In this document: one piece after another, positions 44,540 through 53,304 of the stretch | Numbering within the stretch: position 1 is the first letter of the stretch | Layout: each line of letters begins with the position of its first letter | Assembly (NCBI GenBank): GCA_964561105.1 | Contig: CAZLOH010000022.1 | Span: forward strand, 14,173 to 78,172 | Source: JADLHS01 sp964561105 | GTDB lineage: Bacteria > Verrucomicrobiota > Verrucomicrobiia > Limisphaerales > JADLHS01 | Reading direction: 5' to 3' | DNA: 64,000 nt | Position numbers and translations under genes: made by a program | The notes under the pieces: generated by a model | What the model was told of the DNA's origin: nothing | The model's input: the letters and a program-made list of their open reading frames with translations, nothing else | The model's database searches: none

Positions 44540-45619
44540 TCAGTCCTTCCCGGCCGCCAGCCGCGCCCGCGCCAGGCGCACCGCGTCATGCAGCTTGCGC
44601 TCCAGCAGTTTCTTCGGCAGCACCTTCGTCCAATAGCTGGCGACGTGGATGCCGCTCTTGTTCAACTCCAGCAACTCGACGTGCTGCGCCCGCTGGCCCG
44701 CGCACAGAATGATGCCCAGCGGATCGGCCTCGTCGGGCTCGCACTCGTGGCGCTTCAGCCAGTTCAAGTAGAGTTCCATCTGCCCTTTGTCGCCCGCCTC
44801 GAAATTCCGCAGTTTCAAGTCAATCGCCACCAGCCGCCGCAGCTTCCGATGGTAGAACAGCAGATCCAGATGGTAATCCTCGTCGTCGATCTGCATCCGC
44901 TTCTGCCTCGCCACGAAACAGAATCCCACCCCCAGTTCCAGGATGAACGACTCCATCTCGCGCAGGATCGCCGCCTCGATGTCCTGTTCGGCATACGAGT
45001 CATGCAGTCGGAGAAAGTCCAGCACGTAGGGATCGCGGAAGACGAGATCGGGCGTGAGCTTGTCCTCCGTTCGCAACGCGTCGAGTTCCCGTCGGATGAG
45101 TTGGTCTGGCTTCTTGGAAAGCGCCGTGCGCTCGAACAGCATCGAGCCGATCTTCTTCGCCAGCGTTCGCGTGTTCCATTTCTCGATGCGGCACATCTCT
45201 GCGTAGAAGTCGCGCTTCAGCGGGTCGTTGAGAGCGATGACTTGGCGGAAATGTGTCCATCCCAATTGTGTCCGCAGTGCGGACACTATCTCAAAATCAG
45301 GAAACACCTCCGCGAACCGGATCATGCGAAACAGATTCCGCGTGCCAAATCCGCGCCCGAATTCAGCGCTCAATTGTGTCCCCAGTGCGGACACTATTCT
45401 CTCCCCATACTCCGCCCGTTTCTCCTTCAGGATGTCCTGCCGGATGCGCCGGCCGACATGCCAATACAGCGTCACCAACCCGGAGTCCACCGCCCGCGCC
45501 ACGCCTTCGCGTGCTTGCAGAATCAACTCGCGCACATCCGCCAGCAGCGAACGGGCGGAAGGCTTCGCCAGTTTGGTGGCGGGCCGCCGGGCCAAGGCCG
45601 TGGAGGGTTTTGAGCTCAT
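44540..45619 (-). CDS. DUF1016 (YhcG-type) PD-(D/E)XK nuclease family protein
   Basis: A 359-residue protein from ATG 45619 (MSSKPSTALARRP), whose start overlaps the hsdS stop (ATGA). The N-terminal DUF1016 part contains ARAVDSGLVTLYWHVGRRI and ERIVSALGTQL with EFGRGFGTRNL; the C-terminal half has the nuclease core (DDEDYHLDLLFYHRKLRRLVAIDLK), where D and the D-x-K strand fit a PD-(D/E)XK fold. Such proteins are often found inside type I restriction loci and other defence islands; their exact role is not settled. The gene contains two nearly identical 27-base direct repeats that include a 19-base palindrome. Confidence 0.88.
   Translation of the reverse strand: MSSKPSTALARRPATKLAKPSARSLLADVRELILQAREGVARAVDSGLVTLYWHVGRRIRQDILKEKRAEYGERIVSALGTQLSAEFGRGFGTRNLFRMIRFAEVFPDFEIVSALRTQLGWTHFRQVIALNDPLKRDFYAEMCRIEKWNTRTLAKKIGSMLFERTALSKKPDQLIRRELDALRTEDKLTPDLVFRDPYVLDFLRLHDSYAEQDIEAAILREMESFILELGVGFCFVARQKRMQIDDEDYHLDLLFYHRKLRRLVAIDLKLRNFEAGDKGQMELYLNWLKRHECEPDEADPLGIILCAGQRAQHVELLELNKSGIHVASYWTKVLPKKLLERKLHDAVRLARARLAAGKD
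45264..45397. repeat. Duplicated 27-base palindromic word inside the DUF1016 gene
   Basis: CAATTGTGTCCGCAGTGCGG followed by ACACTAT occurs near 45264, and again near 45371 with one change (G to C). Within it GTGTCCGCA-G-TGCGGACAC is a perfect palindrome in the first copy. Both copies encode an IVSAL(G/R)TQL peptide. Confidence 0.85.
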
Positions 45620-46935
45620 GACGATCTTGCGGAGTGTAACGAGCCGGACGCTGACGGACAACCGCCCGCTCGCCGCACGTCCGCTTCCGAAATCCGCCGC
45701 TGGCCGGTGACGCACTCGTGAATCAGCGACTTGCGGTAGGCCGTCAGCGTAGCGATTTGCGATTCGATGACCGTGCAAATCCATTCTTGCTTCGTGTTCT
45801 GCGCCTGTATCCGCTCCACTGTTTCACGCTGGACTGGCAGCGTAGGCAGAGGAATGGAAATGAGGCCGAGTTCCTTGTGGCTCAGGCCCTGGCGTGACGC
45901 GCCGGTGAACGACGAAAGCACCTGCCCTTGCCCCATCGGTGAAGCAAGAAATGCAGCGAGGAATCGGTGGTCTAGCTTGTGGTTCACACGAATGATGCAG
46001 ACGTGCTGGTTGACGTTCCCTTCGCCGAAATCATCTGGAATGAAAGTGCAACGGCCAATGGAAGCGCCCGTGATGTTCAGCAACACGTCGCGCGGCTTGA
46101 GTTGGCTGTTTGCCATTTCTGCGTGGGTCTCTGGTGAGATGAGCGCCACATCATCGAGCCTCAAGCCGTCGAAATGCACGTTCTGGCTGCGAAGCAGCGG
46201 GATGCCCTCATCAAGGTAGCCAGCCGCTCCGCCTTCGGGTGTCACACCGCTCCCAATTTTTGTGGCGACATCTTTAATCCTCTCGGCGGGCCAAGTTCCC
46301 TCGGAGAAGGCCGCATGGAGTGTTGCTTTGCGGAGGTCGTCGAGGGTTTCCAGTTGGCGGCGTTTGGCGGCGACCGCCGCGTCAATCGCCGCGCAACTCG
46401 CATCCAAATACGCCACGATCCGCTGTTGGGCTGGCAGCGATGGCAGCGGCATTTGCATCTCTCCGAGGTCACGCTGTCCCAACCCCTGCCGCGAAGCTCC
46501 GGTGAAACTCGAAAAGATTTGGTCCTGCCCCCACGGAGCTGAGAGGCAGTAGGTCAGAAACCTGTGATTGAGCTTTGCCGCTGGGCGGATGATGCACACA
46601 TGCTGGTTGACGTTCCCCTCACCAAAGCCATTTGGCACGAACGCGCAACGCCCGATGGACGCTCCAGTGATATTCAGAAGCACATCACCCGAACGCAGCT
46701 TCGTGCCGCTCATCTCGTCGTGAGTTTCCTGGGCGATGTAAGCCACATCGTCGAGCCGCAATCCCTCAAAATGCACGTTTTGGCTTCGGAGCAACGGGAT
46801 GCCCGCGTCGAGGTAGGACGACGCCCCACCTGTCGGCGTTATACCGCTGCCGATCTTGCAGGCGTGGTCCTTGATCCGGTCAATCGGCCACACCGTTTGA
46901 GCCGCCAGAGCAGCCGATGCCTGGTCCGCTTTCAT
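45616..46935 (-). CDS. hsdS: Type I restriction specificity subunit HsdS with near-identical target domains
   Basis: A 439-residue S subunit from ATG 46935, overlapping the hsdM stop by ATGA. It has two target-recognition domains, residues 16-170 and 215-369, that align without gaps; by eye 107 of 155 positions match (69%), including runs such as IPLLRSQNVHF, DVLLNITGASIGRC, GEGNVNQHVCIIR and SSFTGASRQGL. Each is followed by a conserved spacer helix (PLPSLPAQQRIVAYL and the second equivalent). In HsdS each domain reads one half of a bipartite site, so near-identical domains should recognise an inverted-repeat (palindromic-like) bipartite sequence. The gene probably arose by internal duplication of a half-subunit. 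The C-terminal tail is Ser/Gly/Arg-rich. Confidence 0.94.
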   Translation of the reverse strand: MKADQASAALAAQTVWPIDRIKDHACKIGSGITPTGGASSYLDAGIPLLRSQNVHFEGLRLDDVAYIAQETHDEMSGTKLRSGDVLLNITGASIGRCAFVPNGFGEGNVNQHVCIIRPAAKLNHRFLTYCLSAPWGQDQIFSSFTGASRQGLGQRDLGEMQMPLPSLPAQQRIVAYLDASCAAIDAAVAAKRRQLETLDDLRKATLHAAFSEGTWPAERIKDVATKIGSGVTPEGGAAGYLDEGIPLLRSQNVHFDGLRLDDVALISPETHAEMANSQLKPRDVLLNITGASIGRCTFIPDDFGEGNVNQHVCIIRVNHKLDHRFLAAFLASPMGQGQVLSSFTGASRQGLSHKELGLISIPLPTLPVQRETVERIQAQNTKQEWICTVIESQIATLTAYRKSLIHECVTGQRRISEADVRRAGGCPSASGSLHSARSS

Positions 46936-48917
46936 GCGCTCGCCAAGCCCTCCAACATCTTCTCCGCTTCCTTCTCCAACTTCCAGAACTCGGCCAGTAG
47001 CTCCTTCGCAGGCGTAGGGGGCTGGTAGCGGTAGAAGTATTTGTTTGGCAGGATTTCGTAGCCGAGTTGTGAGCTGTCCTCCCAGCGGATGATTGGCTTG
47101 GCAATTTCCCGTTTGAGGAACGCCTCGATGTCTTCGCCGAACGGGATGTATTCGTCGTCCGCCACGTAGTGCCGGTGCGTCCACTCCACGGACAGGATTT
47201 CATCGGCGTCGGCGAACGCGGCTCTGAATTTCTTGGCGGCGTTGTCTTTGGCCGTGAGCGCAAGCTCGACGGTTGTCTCCTTTCCCCCCGCCTTCACGCG
47301 GGCACGGAAAGTCAGGTCGCTGGCGTAGAACTCCAGTTCCCTGGCGACGGTAGCTGCGGTGAAAGATTTTTCGTATGGCTCGGTGACGATGGCCGGTTTG
47401 TCGTTCTCATCCGTCTGCCAGAACACGACGCCGACCTTGTGGTAGGCGAAATCCTCGCGCCGGAAAATCTTCACCTGCTCGTCCGAGTAGTTCTTGGCCC
47501 AGCCGTTGAAGTAGCGTTCTTCCACCCAGGCGCGGTGGGCGTCGGTCATCCGGTTGCGTTTGAAGCTGAAAGCCTTTGGCTCTTTCTCGAACTGCTGGCG
47601 GGCGTCAATGAGCATCACGCGCCCGCGATGACTGGCGGGCTTTTCGTTCCGCAGCAGCCAGATGTAGGTAAAGATGCCGGTGTTGTAGAACAACTGGTCG
47701 GGCAGCATGACGATGGCGTCGAGCCAGTCGTTTTCAAGAATCCAGCGGCGGATTTCGCTCTCGCCCGAACCGCAGTCGCCATTGGACAGGGGCGAGCCGT
47801 TGAAGATGACGGCGATGCGGCTGCCGCCCTGGTCGGACGGAATCATCTTGGTCAGCATGGTTTGCAGAAAGAGGAGCGCCCCGTCGTTCACGCGGGGCAT
47901 CCCGGCCCGATAGCGCGTTTTCTCCAGCTTGCGGGCCTCGGCTTCGTAGCCGTCCTTGCCGCCCCAGGTGACGCCGAAGGGCGGATTGCTCAACATGCGG
48001 TTGAAGTTGTATTTGCCTTCCGGCCACTGGTCGCCCGGCTCTTTCGACTGCGGGTCGTGCGGAATCAGCGAATTGCCGTAGGTGACCTTGGCCTGGCGGT
48101 CGTTCTTGATGAGGAGGTCGGCCTGGCACACGGCGTAGTTGGTAGGTGAAAGCTCCTGGCCGTGGACCGTGAGGAATGTCTCGACCCGCTCCTTTTCCTC
48201 CGGCGTGGCGGCGCGGTCGAGCAGGTGTTCCTTGCTGACGGACAACATGCCGCCCGTGCCGCCAGCGGGATCGTAAATGGAAAAATGCCGGTCGGGGATT
48301 GGGATGTCCAGCAGCTCGACCATCAGCCGGATGACTTCACGCGGGGTGAAGTGATCCCCGGCCTCCTCGCCGCTTTGTTCGGAGAAGCGCCGGAGCAGTT
48401 CCTCGTAGATGTAGCCCATCTCCAGCGGTGAGATTTTGTCCGGGCCAAGCTCCAGTTCCTTGTATTGATTCAGGATGGGGGCGAGCCGGTTGTTCTTCAC
48501 CATCTTGCCAATCGTGGCGCGGTAATCGAAGTGCTCGATGATGTCGTCCACGTTCGGGGAGAAGCCGTTGACGTAGGCGCGGAAGTTTTCCTCCAGGAGC
48601 GCATGGTCTTCCTCATAGACCTTGCGGAGCGTCCAATCGGTCTTGTTCGAGAACGGGCACTGCTTGGGGTTGAGTTCGAGTTCCTTGACCAGCTTGGCGA
48701 GTTCCTTCGCGGACAGCTTGGGCCGCTTGGCGAGCACCTCGGCGGCTTTCTTTTCCCGCCAGTCAATCAACACACACTCCAGGCGGCGGATGACGATGAT
48801 GGGCAGGATGACGTTCTGGTATTCGTAAGCCTTGAACTTGCCGCGCAGCCGCTCGGCGGATTTCCAGATGTCACCGGCCAGGTTGTCGAGTTTGGGTTTG
48901 TTGATAGCGAGGGACAT
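46932..48917 (-). CDS. hsdM: Type I restriction system methyltransferase HsdM
   Basis: A 661-residue N6-adenine methyltransferase from ATG 48917 (MSLAINKPKLDNLAGDIW); the frame opens upstream at 49007 without support. The helical HsdM N-domain (LRGKFKAYEYQNVILPIIVIRRLE) precedes the SAM-binding motif DPAGGTGG near residues 214-222 and the catalytic NPPF near 310. The C-terminal part carries additional helices (AKELLAEFWKLEKEAEKML). It modifies host DNA within the site read by HsdS and protects it from HsdR. First gene of the overlapping hsdM-hsdS-DUF1016-hsdR-radC operon. Confidence 0.96.
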   Translation of the reverse strand: MSLAINKPKLDNLAGDIWKSAERLRGKFKAYEYQNVILPIIVIRRLECVLIDWREKKAAEVLAKRPKLSAKELAKLVKELELNPKQCPFSNKTDWTLRKVYEEDHALLEENFRAYVNGFSPNVDDIIEHFDYRATIGKMVKNNRLAPILNQYKELELGPDKISPLEMGYIYEELLRRFSEQSGEEAGDHFTPREVIRLMVELLDIPIPDRHFSIYDPAGGTGGMLSVSKEHLLDRAATPEEKERVETFLTVHGQELSPTNYAVCQADLLIKNDRQAKVTYGNSLIPHDPQSKEPGDQWPEGKYNFNRMLSNPPFGVTWGGKDGYEAEARKLEKTRYRAGMPRVNDGALLFLQTMLTKMIPSDQGGSRIAVIFNGSPLSNGDCGSGESEIRRWILENDWLDAIVMLPDQLFYNTGIFTYIWLLRNEKPASHRGRVMLIDARQQFEKEPKAFSFKRNRMTDAHRAWVEERYFNGWAKNYSDEQVKIFRREDFAYHKVGVVFWQTDENDKPAIVTEPYEKSFTAATVARELEFYASDLTFRARVKAGGKETTVELALTAKDNAAKKFRAAFADADEILSVEWTHRHYVADDEYIPFGEDIEAFLKREIAKPIIRWEDSSQLGYEILPNKYFYRYQPPTPAKELLAEFWKLEKEAEKMLEGLASA

Positions 48918-48928
48918 GAGAAGAGGAG

Positions 48929-49312
48929 TCAGTTGTTTCCAACCGGGAGAATCTGGGAATGGCGCACGGAGCGGATGTCCACCTTCTGCCGAATCCAGTC
49001 CGCGCATTCGCGAGCGACGCGCTTTTGCTGAAGCTTGTTGGCGAGGTGAAGTCCATTGCCGTCGAGAATGAACGCCTTTTTTTCAGTCTTGTCCGGGTCG
49101 AGCGAGGCAATGAAGCGCGGCTCGCCGAAAAGGAAATCCAAGTGCTCAATCTGGTCGAGCCGATCCTTCCGGGCTTCGTAGGCGTAGATCGTGAAGTAAG
49201 CCGAAACCACCGAGAGTCGTGAGCCGGTCTGAATCTTGGCCTTCAGGAAATCCGCAACGACACCGCGACGGTGGTTGTCCCTGATGCCTGAACTGGTCGC
49301 CGGATTTGGCAT
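48929..49312 (-). pseudogene. Truncated N-terminus of a helicase/PLD-type defence protein
   Basis: A 127-residue frame from ATG 49312 ending 11 bases before hsdM. It contains DFLKAKIQTGSRLSVVSAYF, then IEHLDFLFGEPRFIASLDPD and ANKLQQKRVARECADWI, which I recognise as the start of large SNF2/DEAD-type helicases with a phospholipase D-like N-domain found in defence islands. Those are around 1000 residues; here nothing follows the DWIRQKV segment except about 15 unrelated residues. Probably the 5' stub of a gene deleted when the restriction operon was installed. Confidence 0.65.
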
Positions 49313-49399
49313 TGTCTGGCCCGCATCATGGGAAATCCGGTCGAATTGTTCAAACCGTTTCAACTTCAAGTCACGCCAGCGATCTTGTTTCAAATCATT

Positions 49400-49672
49400 T
49401 CACGCGCCGCGCCGCCGCGTTGACGTTTCAAAATGATGCAGGCCGGGATGGTCTTCGTAGTAAGCGATGGTGAAGATGTCGCTCTGATATTTGACGAGTG
49501 CTTGTGGCTTGCCCTCGTCGGGCGCCGGCCCATAGATGATCTTCCCGGCGGAGTCCCGTTGGGGAACGATGTTCGTGTGTCGGTAAATCGGAACCGAAAC
49601 GCTGCCAACTTTGACGACTTCGAGTGGCTTCCCGTTCTTCCGGTTTTTGGCTTCGGCAGGGTGCGTTTTCAT
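49400..49672 (-). pseudogene. Remnant of a phage-type integrase N-terminus
   Basis: A 90-residue frame from ATG 49672 with NGKPLEVVKVGSVSVPIYRH and LVKYQSDIFTIAYYEDHPG, similar in pattern to the N-terminal arm-binding region of tyrosine recombinases in this phylum (KVLEVVQVGSVTIPIYR type). The core and catalytic R-H-R-Y residues are missing and the frame breaks off at 49400. It lies 62 bases beyond the 3' end of ssrA, a classic integrase target, which supports the integrase reading. The recombinase itself is dead. Confidence 0.6.
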
Positions 49673-49734
49673 GCCGGAACTGCCCCGTCTTTGTCCCGTC
49701 AAGTCAACAACAATCACAAAACTCCTGTAATTGT

Positions 49735-50087
49735 TGGTGGAGGCGGGGGGAGTTGAACCCCCGTCCCAAGTCAACCTACCAGCCGCGCCTACATGCTTAG
49801 TCCGGGGTGGGTTGTCGGCTACAGGATGGCGCCCGAACTCGAATCCATGCTGCTTAGTTCGCATGGGATTTTTCTCGGCTTGGGCGCGCGATCTCCGCCT
49901 TCCGCCATGCCTGCTGTTGCGTTCGTCCCACCTAGCAGGTGTCAGCGGGCGAACGTCGGGGCACTTAGGCCGCGAGGGCTAATTCTTCGTTAGCTTATTT
50001 GTTTGATGCGATGATTTACGAGGCCAACGCATCGTCCTCGGCATGCCGCCTCTGGCGTGTTCACCTGGTCGAAACCAGTACGCCCCC
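49735..50087 (-). ncRNA. ssrA: Transfer-messenger RNA (tmRNA)
   Basis: The minus-strand transcript starts GGGGGCGTACTGGTTTCGAC and ends ACTCCCCCCGCCTCCACCA with CCA encoded. The 5' GGGGGCG pairs with 3' CGCCUCC to make a 7-bp acceptor stem (one G-U), and the T-arm GGGGGTTCAACTCCCC is intact. The mRNA-like part encodes the tag A-N-E-E-L-A-L-A-A followed by TAA, with the resume codon GCT after AAATAA, and pseudoknot-forming GC-rich stretches follow. tmRNA with SmpB rescues ribosomes stalled on broken messages and marks the products for proteolysis. The 3' end is adjacent to an integrase remnant and the restriction island. Confidence 0.97.
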
Positions 50088-50155
50088 ATCACGGCAGGGA
50101 TAGTGTCGGGCAAGCTCCCCATCAGGTCAAGCGCCCGGACGGAGTGAGCGACGGT

Positions 50156-51502
<1,347 letters not shown>

Positions 51503-51962
51503 GGGGTCAGGATAGCGTGCGCCATTGAGTCGTTAAATCGTTAAATCGTGGCGGTGCTAAACGTCGCAATGTCCTTCTGTTTCTTGACGGCGGGAAACGG
51601 TTGAAACCATCTTCCGCGCGCGCTCCAGCCGACGACTGGCTATCCCGAACACTTCACGCCCGTAACGCCGGGTTGGGGAACCCGGCTTTCAAGACCGGGC
51701 GAACGAGGCTTGTAGGCCGCGTGTCCTCACGCGGCGGGGTGTCAAACCAAACTGCGCCACTTCGCGGTGCTGTCTCCCAACATTGTTGCGTTCGGCGAAG
51801 ATTTTTCCGGGGCGCGGCTGGGTTGCGCAGCACCAGCCGCAGCACGCCCGAGAAACCGCCAATGCTGCGACTGTATCTCCACCACAGCGCGCTCCTTGGG
51901 GTGCGGCTCCGAGGATTTTCGAGCTTGATCTGACAGGAAGTTCGGCTCCAGTTAGTGAACCT
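51503..51962. other. Divergent intergenic region with GTTAAATC motif and repeat C
   Basis: About 460 bases between the divergent hemL and esterase genes. Two tandem GTTAAATC words lie near 51533-51549 close to the hemL start, and repeat C copy 1 occupies about 51646-51754. The rest shows no gene. Promoters for both genes must be here but are not distinct. Confidence 0.5.
51646..51754 (+). repeat. Hairpin repeat C, copy 1
   Basis: A unit of about 105 bases shared in inverted orientation with 57273-57373. It begins CACTTCAC, contains the hairpin GCCGGGTT-GGGG-AACCCGGC, the word CAAGACCGGGCGAACGAG and then the hairpin GCCGCGTG-TCCT-CACGCGGC, and ends GTGTCAA. No frame is conserved between copies. 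Confidence 0.85.
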
Positions 51963-53243
51963 ATGCGCCACACACTTCTTTTCGTTCCGCTCGCGATGCT
52001 GGTGGTGATCGCCCCAGTTCACGCGGCCCCGAATCCCTCCACGCCCGCGCCGCACCGTGCCGAAGTCAGCCAGGGTCTGGTGCGGCGTGCGCCGACCGGT
52101 CACGTCTCGAACTACGATGAAGCAAAGGTGGGCGACTACACCCTGCCCGATCCGCTCAAATTGGAAAGCGGCCAGCCCGTGACCGATGCGGAGACGTGGT
52201 TCGAGCTGCGCCGGCCGGAACTCCTCAAACTTTACGCAACGGACGTTTATGGACGCGTGCCCAAGCAAGCCCCCAAGGTGAAGTTTGAGCTGGTGGGAAC
52301 CGACCTGAGCGCCTTGAGCAATTCCGCCACGCGCAAGGACATTGTCGGGCATATTGGAAATCCGACCAACGGGCCAACCGTCCACCTGGTTCTGTATCTG
52401 CCCGCCAAGGCCACCGGACCGGTGCCGGTGCTGTTGCACATGCTGTTCGGCCCGCCACCGCCCAATCCGCCCGCAGTCACTCCTCCGACCCGTCCCGGCG
52501 AAATCGGCCCCATCCCGGACATTCTCGCGCATGGCTACGGCTACGCGATGTTTCGTTACACGGAGATCGAAGGGGATACGCGAACCAACAGCTTGAGCAT
52601 CGTCCGCAAGCTGGCGCTGCCGGAAGGTCAAATCGGACCGGCAGCGGACGAGTGGGGCACCATCACCGCCTGGGCCTGGGGCGCGAGCCGCGTGTTGGAT
52701 TATCTGGCGACCGACCCAGCCGTGGACGCGCGCCGTGTGGCGCTCATCGGACATTCGCGCCTGGGCAAAACGGCCCTGTGGGCGGGAGCGCGTGACCCGC
52801 GGTTTGCGCTGGTGTTCGCGAGCTGCTCCGGCGAGCTGGGTGCGTCCCTCGCGCGACGGGACTATGGAGAAACGGTGGATGATGTGATCGCCAATTTCCC
52901 GTGGTGGTTTGCGGCAAACTTTCGAAAGTATTCCGGGCACTGGAACGACCTGCCGGTGGATTCGCACATGTTGATTGCCCTCAACGCGCCGCATCCGGTG
53001 TTCATTACCGCCGGCACGCAGGATCAATGGGCGGACCCGCAGGGCATGTTTCTCGCCGCCGTCGCCGCCGGCTCGGTCTATCGCCTGTTGGGAGAATGGG
53101 ATCTGGGTACCAAAGTGCTGCCGCCACTCGACACCCCGGTGAACGACGGGAATCTCGGATTCCTCTACCACACCGGCGCCCACGCCATTCTGCCGGAAGA
53201 CTGGAAAGCTTTCTTCGCGTTCGCCGACCGATTCTTGAAATGA
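51963..53243 (+). CDS. Secreted CE15-like (glucuronoyl esterase family) hydrolase
   Basis: A 426-residue alpha/beta hydrolase with a signal peptide (MRHTLLFVPLAMLVVIAPVHA). The nucleophile elbow is G263-H-S265-R-L-G-K269, which fits the CE15 glucuronoyl esterase pattern G-x-S-R-x-G-K; the acid is probably Glu291 in SCSGELG, and the histidine is in YHTGAHAI (H403 or H407). CE15 enzymes cleave ester links between lignin and glucuronoxylan. The preceding ELRRPELLKLYATDVYGRVP and GPVPVLLHMLFG strands fit. No neighbouring xylanase is present. Acetyl-xylan esterase is the nearest alternative family. Confidence 0.88.
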   Translation: MRHTLLFVPLAMLVVIAPVHAAPNPSTPAPHRAEVSQGLVRRAPTGHVSNYDEAKVGDYTLPDPLKLESGQPVTDAETWFELRRPELLKLYATDVYGRVPKQAPKVKFELVGTDLSALSNSATRKDIVGHIGNPTNGPTVHLVLYLPAKATGPVPVLLHMLFGPPPPNPPAVTPPTRPGEIGPIPDILAHGYGYAMFRYTEIEGDTRTNSLSIVRKLALPEGQIGPAADEWGTITAWAWGASRVLDYLATDPAVDARRVALIGHSRLGKTALWAGARDPRFALVFASCSGELGASLARRDYGETVDDVIANFPWWFAANFRKYSGHWNDLPVDSHMLIALNAPHPVFITAGTQDQWADPQGMFLAAVAAGSVYRLLGEWDLGTKVLPPLDTPVNDGNLGFLYHTGAHAILPEDWKAFFAFADRFLK

Positions 53244-53304
53244 ATCCCGCTGCGGCAGTGATAGGCGACCGAGGGCTTCCGCCACGGTCATCCGTTTGGT
53301 TTTA

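Noticed and set aside
49390..49608. Alternative frame overlapping the integrase remnant
   Set aside because: It has no similarity to recombinases; the frame at 49400-49672 carries the recognisable N-terminal segment.
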